From: Clostridia bacterium
GTDB taxonomy: Bacteria > Bacillota > Clostridia > Oscillospirales > Acutalibacteraceae
Direction of reading: 5' to 3'
NCBI GenBank assembly: GCA_900767015.1
Contig: CAAFXQ010000163.1
Location: 1-22,980, forward strand
DNA: 22,980 nucleotides
Shown here: positions 13,316 through 19,813 of the stretch, piece after piece
Position numbering within the stretch: the stretch's first letter is position 1
Layout: each line of letters opens with the position of its first letter
Notes under the pieces: generated by a model
What the model saw: the letters and a program-made list of their open reading frames with translations, nothing else
Database searches by the model: none
What the model was told of the DNA's origin: nothing
Position numbers and translations under genes: made by a program

Positions 13316-13729
13316 ATGGGAATACTTTTTGAAAAAGACTGCGACGCAAAACAGCTAAGCCCTCTGACGCTTGCGTTCATCGGGGACACGGTATTCGACC
13401 TTTTCGTCAGAGAAATGCTTGTCTGCGACGCAAACAGACCGGTAAAAAAGCTTCATAACGGTGCGGCAAAGCTTGTCAACGCCAAGGCGCAGGCGAAAAT
13501 TGCCGAAGCGATAGCCGACAGCTTCACCGAGCAGGAAACGGACGTGTTTAAACGGGGACGGAATGCACATACTAATCACATCGCAAAAAATGCGAGCAAC
13601 CGTGATTACCATTACGCCACCGGGCTTGAAGCCGTTTTCGGCTTCGTATACTTAAACGGCGACACCGAAAGGCTTCGTGAGCTTTTCGCTCTCGCTATGG
13701 ACAGTCTCGAGACCCCGGAGGTGCCATAA
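13316..13729 (+). CDS. mrnC: Mini-ribonuclease 3
   Basis: A 137-residue RNase III-like enzyme lacking the double-stranded RNA-binding domain. In Bacillus it trims the ends of 23S rRNA precursor on the 50S particle. The catalytic domain shows AFIGDTVFDLFVRE with metal ligand Asp24, the family motif KRGRNAHTNHIAKNAS near 80-95, and YATGLEAVFGFVYLNG with catalytic Glu105. Length is typical. AAGGAAG precedes the ATG, and the gene lies 14 bases after obg, a sensible pairing because Obg also acts on the large subunit. In many Firmicutes it sits beside cysS instead. Confidence 0.95.
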   Translation: MGILFEKDCDAKQLSPLTLAFIGDTVFDLFVREMLVCDANRPVKKLHNGAAKLVNAKAQAKIAEAIADSFTEQETDVFKRGRNAHTNHIAKNASNRDYHYATGLEAVFGFVYLNGDTERLRELFALAMDSLETPEVP

Positions 13730-13747
13730 TTTCTTTTTGGGGTTCTT

Positions 13748-14590
13748 ATGAATATTAAGAAAGCTGCTGTCAGTTGTTTTTATGTCGTTATCGGCTCAGC
13801 TCTTTTCAGTCTGAGCGTCAATATGTTCTCCGTCCCGAACGGAATCGTTCAGGGCGGACTTGCCGGAATATCTATCATCATCAACCGGCTTTTCCCGTTT
13901 ATCCCGGTCGGTCTTTCGGTCTTTACGCTCAATATTCCGCTGTTTATCATCGGATACATGAGGCTCGGAAAAGCTCTTGTCTTAAAGTCCGTGGCGGCGA
14001 CAATCGTCTTTACGTCCTTTATCGACATCGGCGAGCTGTTTATTCCGCCGTACACCGGTGATATTTTTCTTGCGTGCGTGTTCTGCGGCGTGTTCGCCGG
14101 AACGGGACTTGCGTTTATTCTGCTTGCGGGCGCCACAACGGGCGGAACGGAAATCATCGCCGTTTTAATCAAGCAGAAGCGGGGCGACATCTCGGTCGGA
14201 AAGCTGATGATGTTCGTTGACCTCGTTGTTCTTTCCGCTTCGTACTTCGTTTTCCGAAGCCTTGAAAGTACCATGTACGCCGTCGTTACGCTTTTCGTCA
14301 CTTCGAAGCTTATTGACCTTGTTCTTGTCGGCACGGGAACCAGCAAGGCTTTTATCATCATTTCTGAAAATTCAGATTTTATCACACAAAAAATCCTGTC
14401 CGAGATTTCCCGGGGCGTTACCGTCATTCCGGCAAAGGGCGGCTACACCAAAGAAGAAAAGCAGATTATTTTCTGCATCGTGCGTTCGTCTCAGGTGACG
14501 GCGGTCAAGCGTCTTGTAACCGAAAACGACAAGAATGCGTTTTCTTTCGTCGCCGATATCGGCGAAGTGATGGGACTCGGATTCGGATAA
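13748..14590 (+). CDS. YitT-family membrane protein (DUF161 + DUF2179)
   Basis: A 280-residue protein with an N-terminal membrane part of five or six helices (1 to about 190) and a soluble C-terminal DUF2179 domain (about 200-280). Signatures are SVNMFSVPNGIVQGGLAGIS near the start, AGATTGGTEIIAVLIKQK in the middle, and ISRGVTVIPAKGGYTKEEKQ followed by IADIGEVMGLGFG-type ends in the soluble part. The function of the family is unsettled. A transport or sensing role is guessed from the fused soluble domain. It lies 18 bases after mrnC and probably shares its transcript. Confidence 0.9.
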   Translation: MNIKKAAVSCFYVVIGSALFSLSVNMFSVPNGIVQGGLAGISIIINRLFPFIPVGLSVFTLNIPLFIIGYMRLGKALVLKSVAATIVFTSFIDIGELFIPPYTGDIFLACVFCGVFAGTGLAFILLAGATTGGTEIIAVLIKQKRGDISVGKLMMFVDLVVLSASYFVFRSLESTMYAVVTLFVTSKLIDLVLVGTGTSKAFIIISENSDFITQKILSEISRGVTVIPAKGGYTKEEKQIIFCIVRSSQVTAVKRLVTENDKNAFSFVADIGEVMGLGFG

Positions 14591-14658
14591 TAGACAATTC
14601 AATACAAAAATCATCCGGACGTTCGATACACGTCCATACATATTGAAGAGGAACAAAA

Positions 14659-15069
14659 ATGTTAAAAGTTGAAGATATAATGAATTATGGTAAGCATTAT
14701 ATTGATGAGGATCATGCGAATCAATATTGGTGGTTTTGTTTAGCCGACAATAACGTATACAGCATCGACGAGTTACGCAAAACATACGGCTTTATAAATA
14801 CAAAAGAAATTGAAGATACCGGAATTTATATTCCGATGTTCCAAACAGATGTTGTTGCTTTAGAAAAAGATTTTATGATAAAAAACATTTATACTGAAAA
14901 GCCCGTTTATGATATTATGGAGAAGAAAAACATTAAGAGTTACGACACCGCTTTTCGTGTTTTTATTGAAACGCACTGGCTGCGCGATTTTTGGTATCAA
15001 ATGTTAAACGCTAAATTAAAAGAAGATGCGGTAAACTGGGGTAAATTGAACGGAGTACCTATTCAATAA
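14659..15069 (+). CDS. Hypothetical protein, AT-rich orphan gene
   Basis: I do not recognise this 136-residue protein. It has no signal peptide or membrane segment. It is rich in Tyr, Trp, Asp and Glu, with NQYWWFCLADNNVYSIDEL near residue 22 and RVFIETHWLRDFWYQMLN near residue 99. A soluble cytosolic protein is likely. GAAGAGGAAC gives a good ribosome site before the ATG. Its codons favour A and T much more than its neighbours yitT and yhaM, which suggests later arrival or a different evolutionary history. The intergenic gap before it (68 bases) holds a small GGACG/CGTCC hairpin but no clear promoter. No strong terminator separates it from yhaM. Confidence 0.68.
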   Translation: MLKVEDIMNYGKHYIDEDHANQYWWFCLADNNVYSIDELRKTYGFINTKEIEDTGIYIPMFQTDVVALEKDFMIKNIYTEKPVYDIMEKKNIKSYDTAFRVFIETHWLRDFWYQMLNAKLKEDAVNWGKLNGVPIQ

Positions 15070-15145
15070 CTTTATGTTATTCTTTGGCACCCTACACTAA
15101 AAACAGCTAACCGCAAATTCATCATTCAAGAAAGGTGATTTCTAT

Positions 15146-16114
15146 ATGAATTTTACGACTCTTTCCAACGGTACCAGCGAGGGCTACTGCATTATTAAAA
15201 GCCTCGAAAAGAAAGTGAATGTAAAGGGCGTGCCGTATCTCGACCTTGTTTTGTGCGACAAAACGGGCGAAATCAACGCAAAGCTTTGGGATTATAAGGA
15301 GTATATTCACGGCGAATACAGCGCCGGCGAGCTTATCAAAATCAGAGGTACAATCACACAGTACAACGGAGCGGACCAGCTTCGGATTGACAAAATCAGA
15401 GCCGTTGCCGAAAGCGACAACATTGACATCGGCGACTTTGTTCCGTCCGCCGAGTATCCGGGAAAGCTGATGCTCGATAAAATCTACTCTTACATAGAAA
15501 GCATCACCGATACACAGATTAAAACGCTGACGAAAGCGCTCATCAAGGACTGCGAGGACAAGCTTCTTTTCTGGCCGGCGGCCTATAAGCTTCACCACGC
15601 CATGCGGGGCGGACTTCTCTATCACACGCTGTCCATTCTCCGCCTTGCCGACAGCGTTTGCGGTATCTATCCGTCCGTTGACAGGGATTTGCTCGTCGCC
15701 GGTGCGGTGCTTCACGATATCTGCAAGATTGACGAATTCGACATCAGCCCCGCAGGTATCGTCACGAACTATTCCGTTAAAGGCGAACTGTTGGGTCATC
15801 TCGTGATGGGCAGCATGAAAATTCAGCAGAAAGCCAAAGAACTCGGCATCGACGACGAGTGCGTGACACTTCTTGAACACATGGTCATTTCTCACCACGG
15901 TACGCCCGAATTCGGTGCGGCGGTGCGTCCGATGTTCCTCGAAGCGGAGCTTTTAAGTCAGCTTGACACCCTCGATGCAACCGTTTTCGAGATTGCCGAC
16001 ACGCTGACCGAAGTCGAAAAAGGCGGCTTCTCCCCCCGTCAATGGGCACTTGATAACCGCAAGCTTTACAATCACGGACGCAAAAATATTGCTCCAAAAG
16101 CAAAATTAGACTGA
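15146..16114 (+). CDS. yhaM: 3'-5' exoribonuclease YhaM (OB fold + HD domain)
   Basis: RNA exonuclease that shortens single-stranded 3' ends, 322 residues. The N-terminal OB-fold (about 12-90) runs from YCIIKSLEKKVNVKGVPYLD to GTITQYNGADQLRIDKIRAV. The HD domain follows: LLYH with His160, VLHDICKIDEF with His190-Asp191, LLGHLVMGS with His218, HMVISHHGTPEFG with His250-His251, and QLDTLDA with Asp274. These are the metal-binding residues of the family. The ATG at 15146 follows AAAGGTGATT. The gene probably has its own transcript, ending at the hairpin at 16134. Confidence 0.95.
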   Translation: MNFTTLSNGTSEGYCIIKSLEKKVNVKGVPYLDLVLCDKTGEINAKLWDYKEYIHGEYSAGELIKIRGTITQYNGADQLRIDKIRAVAESDNIDIGDFVPSAEYPGKLMLDKIYSYIESITDTQIKTLTKALIKDCEDKLLFWPAAYKLHHAMRGGLLYHTLSILRLADSVCGIYPSVDRDLLVAGAVLHDICKIDEFDISPAGIVTNYSVKGELLGHLVMGSMKIQQKAKELGIDDECVTLLEHMVISHHGTPEFGAAVRPMFLEAELLSQLDTLDATVFEIADTLTEVEKGGFSPRQWALDNRKLYNHGRKNIAPKAKLD

Positions 16115-16133
16115 TTTTCGGCTGGTAAATGCT

Positions 16134-16173
16134 GAAAAAAGCGAGAAAATAGTCAAATACTGTTGCTTTTTTC
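16134..16173 (+). terminator. Terminator after yhaM
   Basis: GAAAAAAGC (16134-16142) pairs with GCTTTTTTC (16165-16173), with a smaller AGT/ACT pairing inside the loop. The right arm is itself T-rich. A fairly weak hairpin, but well placed. Confidence 0.55.
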
Positions 16174-16198
16174 AAAAAAAAATGCAATAATATATAAT
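16170..16198 (+). promoter_or_regulatory. Possible promoter of rsmD-coaD
   Basis: A perfect TATAAT at 16193-16198 lies 34 bases before the rsmD start. At 17 bases upstream there is only TTTCAA, which overlaps the end of the yhaM terminator. Confidence 0.45.
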
Positions 16199-16232
16199 TG
16201 ATTGACGGATAAACCACCGTAGGAGGCTTTTC

Positions 16233-16793
16233 ATGCGTGTTATAACCGGCTCAGCAAGAGGACGAAATCTGATTACCCTTGAGGGGGAGGACGTCCGTCC
16301 GACAACCGACCGAGTGAAAGAAGCTCTTTTCAGCATCATTCAGTTCGAAATCGAGGGCAGAAAGGTGCTTGACCTTTTTTCGGGTTCCGGTCAGCTTGGA
16401 ATTGAAGCGCTGTCCCGCGGCGCCGAAAAAGCCGTTTTTGTCGATTCGTCAAAGAAATCGCTTGAGGTAACGAAGAAGAATCTCGAAAACACAAGGCTTA
16501 TCGAAAAGGCTGTTTTGCTCAACCGTGAAAGCATTTCCTATCTGCGCACGGCAAGCGAAACGTTCGATATCGTCTTTCTTGACCCGCCGTATAAAACCGG
16601 TCTTTTGCAAAAGGCACTCGGCGAAATTGACAAAGTCGTCAGTCCCGGCGGCGTTGTCATCTGCGAAGCACCTAAGGACGAAGAACTGCCCAAAGATATC
16701 GGCAGCCGTTTCCAATCCAAAAAATACAACTACGGTAGAATCTCTCTCACGGTTTACAGAGCCGCAACCATCGGAAGTGAGTTATTTGAGTAA
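16233..16793 (+). CDS. rsmD: 16S rRNA (guanine(966)-N2)-methyltransferase RsmD
   Basis: Methylates G966 of 16S rRNA using S-adenosylmethionine, 186 residues. The N-terminal signature MRVITGSARGRNL and PTTDRVKEALFSI is specific to RsmD. SAM motif I is VLDLFSGSGQLGIEALSRGA (45-64). The catalytic motif FLDPPY is at 115-120. TAGGAGG lies ten bases before the ATG. Its last eight bases overlap the coaD start, the usual rsmD-coaD pairing in Firmicutes. Confidence 0.96.
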   Translation: MRVITGSARGRNLITLEGEDVRPTTDRVKEALFSIIQFEIEGRKVLDLFSGSGQLGIEALSRGAEKAVFVDSSKKSLEVTKKNLENTRLIEKAVLLNRESISYLRTASETFDIVFLDPPYKTGLLQKALGEIDKVVSPGGVVICEAPKDEELPKDIGSRFQSKKYNYGRISLTVYRAATIGSELFE

Positions 16794-17277
16794 AATCGCT
16801 ATCTGCCCGGGAAGCTTTGACCCGATTACAAAAGGACATCTCGATATCATCAGAAGAAGTGCTAAGATTTTCGACAAGGTTATTGTGGTTGTTATGTCCA
16901 ACTACCGCAAAACAGGCTCTTCGCTTTTCTCGGTCGAGGAAAGAGTCGGGCTGATTGAGCGCTGCACTTCGGATCTTCCGAACGTTGAAGTCGATTTCTA
17001 TATGGGTCTTCTTGCCGAATACGCACGGCAAAAGAACGCAGCCGTTATCATCAAGGGACTTCGTGCCGTTTCGGACTTTGAAGACGAATTTCAGCAGGCA
17101 CTTGCCAACAAAAGCCTGAACCCCGACGTGGAAACCGTATTCATGGCGGCAAGCGCCGAGAATATGTTCCTGTCTTCAAGCGTTATCAAGCAAATCTGCC
17201 AGCTCGGCGGAGACGTGACACCGTTTCTCCCGCCCGAGATCAGCGGCGACATTATCAGCAAGCTTCGTCAGCAGTAA
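16786..17277 (+). CDS. coaD: Phosphopantetheine adenylyltransferase (CoaD)
   Basis: Transfers AMP from ATP to 4'-phosphopantetheine, the penultimate step of coenzyme A synthesis. The protein is 163 residues, as expected. It has the nucleotidyltransferase motif AICPGSFDPITKGHLDII (with TKGH at 15-18), IIKGLRAVSDFEDEFQ at 88-103, and ENMFLSSSVIKQICQLGGDV for the ISSS-type C-terminal motif. The open frame extends far upstream inside rsmD, but the protein must begin MSKIAICPG. I therefore use the TTG at 16786, with GGAAG eight bases before it. This overlaps the rsmD stop by eight bases and implies coupled translation. Confidence 0.96.
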   Translation: MSKIAICPGSFDPITKGHLDIIRRSAKIFDKVIVVVMSNYRKTGSSLFSVEERVGLIERCTSDLPNVEVDFYMGLLAEYARQKNAAVIIKGLRAVSDFEDEFQQALANKSLNPDVETVFMAASAENMFLSSSVIKQICQLGGDVTPFLPPEISGDIISKLRQQ

Positions 17278-17345
17278 TCGGCCTGCGGCGAGTATATAAA
17301 ACGTTAAGGAACCCTAACTACTAAAAAAAGAAAGGATAGATACTT

Positions 17346-18152
17346 ATGGCATACTTCCAGGAAGAAGAAGAGGAAAACATCGATTACATCGGCTTTAACG
17401 ACGCCGACGATGACGATGAGGAAGAATATGACGATTCCGAATTTGAAAGATATTCCCAAGAGGAAATGAGCGATAAATGGGGCAACATGAGCTTTGACGA
17501 GCTGATCGGCGAGTTTGACCGGATTGTTTCCTCCTCGAAAAAGTTCTTTTTCTCGAAGAAGAAGAGAATCGTTGACGGTCAGGAGCTTTCTAACCTCGTT
17601 GACGTGGTAAACGAACAGCTTCCCGGCGAAATCAAAACCTCCCGTGATATCATCGCTTCAAGAGACGACATTATCACAAACGCCAAGCGTTCGGCAGACT
17701 CCATCAGAGCATCAGCCGACGAATACAGCCAGGCGACAACAAACTCTGCCAACGACAGAGCCAACCAGATTATTGCCAAGGCGCAGCAGCAGGCGGAGGA
17801 GCTTGTTTCCGCTCACTCCATTACCCAGCAGGCGAGAGAAAAGGGCGAGCAGATCGTTGCCGAAGCCAACAGACGGGCTCAGGAGCAGATGGCGGCCACC
17901 AAGAAAGCCTGTGAGGAGCACATCGCTCTGACCATGAAATGGGCGCAGGCGGCTATGGCAGGCTCGAACGACTATGCATTAAGCCTTATGTCCGCTGTCA
18001 AGAGTGTCATGATGCAAAATGTCAACGACATTGACTCTGTCGCAAAAAGATACAGTGCCGATTACGAAAAGAAGCTCAGCGAAATCAGAAGAGGTCCGAA
18101 TTTCAGAGCCGCAGCAAGACCCAAGCCGCAGCAGAGCGAGGACGAAGAATAA
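17346..18152 (+). CDS. Acidic coiled-coil protein, DivIVA / ATP-synthase-b-like
   Basis: A 268-residue protein without membrane segments. Residues 1-45 are extremely acidic (runs of Glu and Asp), followed by an aromatic and basic patch FFFSKKKR at 67-74. Residues about 80-250 are predicted to be one long helix or coiled coil rich in Ala, Gln and Glu, with repeats like IIAKAQQQAEELV and IVAEANRRAQEQM. These resemble the stalk helices of ATP synthase b/V-ATPase H subunits and DivIVA proteins. A gene of this sort often follows coaD in clostridia and is usually annotated only as an ATPase-like or cell-division-initiation-like protein. I do not assign a function. AAAGGATAG precedes the ATG, and a terminator follows the gene. 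Confidence 0.7.
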   Translation: MAYFQEEEEENIDYIGFNDADDDDEEEYDDSEFERYSQEEMSDKWGNMSFDELIGEFDRIVSSSKKFFFSKKKRIVDGQELSNLVDVVNEQLPGEIKTSRDIIASRDDIITNAKRSADSIRASADEYSQATTNSANDRANQIIAKAQQQAEELVSAHSITQQAREKGEQIVAEANRRAQEQMAATKKACEEHIALTMKWAQAAMAGSNDYALSLMSAVKSVMMQNVNDIDSVAKRYSADYEKKLSEIRRGPNFRAAARPKPQQSEDEE

Positions 18153-18171
18153 GATTCAATCAGATAAAACT

Positions 18172-18209
18172 GCCGTGTTCGGTTTCAGGACTGAATACGG
18201 CGTTTTTTT
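18172..18209 (+). terminator. Terminator after the coiled-coil gene
   Basis: GCCGTGTTC pairs with GAATACGGC (nine pairs, one G-U) around a loop of about 12 bases, followed by GTTTTTTT. Confidence 0.87.
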
Positions 18210-18220
18210 GGCGTGAACGC

Positions 18221-18249
18221 TTGCAAGAAAGCCCCGTTTATAGTATAAT
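18221..18249 (+). promoter_or_regulatory. Promoter of the malQ-hydratase pair
   Basis: TTGCAA, 17 bases, TATAAT, with AAAGGAAC and the malQ ATG 44 bases downstream. It begins only 12 bases after the preceding terminator. Confidence 0.8.
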
Positions 18250-18292
18250 TTTATAATGGACTGTTAAATAGAAAGGAACAAAAAAGGAACCT

Positions 18293-19795
18293 ATGAATAA
18301 AAATCGTACCGCAGGTGTGCTTTTGCACCTGACTTCCCTACCCGGCCGCTTCGGAACCGGTGTGATGGGAAAAGAAGCCTATCACTTTGTTGATTTACTT
18401 CACGAAATGAATTTTCATCTCTGGCAGGTACTGCCGCTGACGCCGGTTGACTTTACCGGCTCGCCGTACTGCTCGGTCAGCGCTTTCGCCGGCAATCTTT
18501 CGCTCATCGACCCCGAGGGGCTTTACAAGGACGGCCTTTTAACAGAAGAGGAAGTCCGGGAAAACGAATATGACGGCAGTATTTATCAGACTGCCCCCTA
18601 CTTTGCCTTGACGAAGCGGCTCGAGACGCTGAGAAAGGCTTTTGGGCGAATCAATGCCGATACCAAGGCGCTCGTTGACCTTTTTACCGAGCAGAACAAA
18701 TGGGTCGCCGACTACGCTCTGTTTATGGCAATCAAGGACCTGCACCAGCTTCGCCCGTGGTGGGAATGGGACGAAAAATGGAAGAAATACGACAGCGCCA
18801 AAAAGCACGCTGACGAGCTTTCAGCCGAGACCGATTTCTACCGCTTTGCGCAGTTCATATTTTTCACGCAATGGCGCACACTGAAAGAATACGCCAACGA
18901 AAAGGGCGTACGGCTTTTCGGCGATATGCCGATTTATGTAAGCCTTGACAGCGTGGACGTATGGAGCAACATTTCGCTGTTCAAAATCAACAAGAAATCC
19001 CTTGCGCCCGAAGAAGTCGCAGGTGTTCCGCCCGACTATTTCTCCGCCGACGGTCAGCTTTGGGGGAATCCCCTTTACGACTGGGACGCAATGGAAAAGG
19101 ACAAATACCGTTGGTGGATAAGCCGTCTTGAAGCCGCTTTAAAGCTTTACGATACCGTCAGAATCGACCACTTCCGGGCATTTGCCTCTTATTGGGCAGT
19201 GCCTGCCGGAAGCGAAACCGCCAAAAACGGCGAATGGCAAAAAGGTCCCGGCATGAAGCTTTTTAACGCCGTGAAAAAGGCTCTCCCCGACACAGACATT
19301 GTTGCCGAGGACTTGGGCGTTTTCGGTGAGGACGTTGTCAAGCTTCTTTCGGACACGGACTTTCCGGGAATGCGGGTCGTTCAGTTCGGCTTTGACCCCG
19401 ACGGCGACAGCACTCACCTGCCCCACAACTACCCGAAAAATTCGGTTGCCTATGTCGGCACGCACGACAACAACACGATTTTAGGCTGGCTTTGGGAAGC
19501 GAGCGAGCGGGAACGGGCGTTTGCGCTTCGTTACTGCTGTTTCGGCGGCAACAACTGGGGTGACGGCGGTAGCTACAGCGGCTCGTGCCGTGCGGTCATC
19601 GAAACGGTATGGAGAAGCTCGGCGGACACCGCAGTCGTAGCGATTCAGGATATGTTGGGCTACGGAGCGGACGCAAGAATGAACAAGCCCGGAACTGCTA
19701 CGGACAACTGGTCATTCCGCTTAGGCCCGGACGCTTTAGACAAGCTTGACAAAAACTATTATAAAGAAATCAACCGTCTTTACAGACGAGGATAA
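18293..19795 (+). CDS. malQ: 4-alpha-glucanotransferase (amylomaltase, GH77)
   Basis: Transfers alpha-1,4-glucan segments between maltodextrins or to glucose, used in glycogen and maltodextrin metabolism. The 500 residues match the short bacterial MalQ form. Family motifs are GVLLHLTSLPGRFGTG near the N-terminus, LPLTPVDFTGSPYCSVSAFA at 48-67, RLFGDMPIYVS, and DGQLWGNPLYDWDAM. The three catalytic acids are visible: nucleophile Asp292 in RIDHFR, acid/base Glu339 in VAEDLG, and Asp392 in GTHDNNT. It starts at 18293 after AAAGGAACC and leads a two-gene unit with the hydratase, 18 bases downstream. No other sugar genes lie nearby. Confidence 0.97.
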   Translation: MNKNRTAGVLLHLTSLPGRFGTGVMGKEAYHFVDLLHEMNFHLWQVLPLTPVDFTGSPYCSVSAFAGNLSLIDPEGLYKDGLLTEEEVRENEYDGSIYQTAPYFALTKRLETLRKAFGRINADTKALVDLFTEQNKWVADYALFMAIKDLHQLRPWWEWDEKWKKYDSAKKHADELSAETDFYRFAQFIFFTQWRTLKEYANEKGVRLFGDMPIYVSLDSVDVWSNISLFKINKKSLAPEEVAGVPPDYFSADGQLWGNPLYDWDAMEKDKYRWWISRLEAALKLYDTVRIDHFRAFASYWAVPAGSETAKNGEWQKGPGMKLFNAVKKALPDTDIVAEDLGVFGEDVVKLLSDTDFPGMRVVQFGFDPDGDSTHLPHNYPKNSVAYVGTHDNNTILGWLWEASERERAFALRYCCFGGNNWGDGGSYSGSCRAVIETVWRSSADTAVVAIQDMLGYGADARMNKPGTATDNWSFRLGPDALDKLDKNYYKEINRLYRRG

Positions 19796-19813
19796 GTTCA
19801 GGAGGTCACACAC

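Noticed and set aside
15122..15898. A 258-codon minus-strand open frame opposite yhaM
   Set aside because: It lies fully antisense to a clear YhaM protein and shows no family motif.
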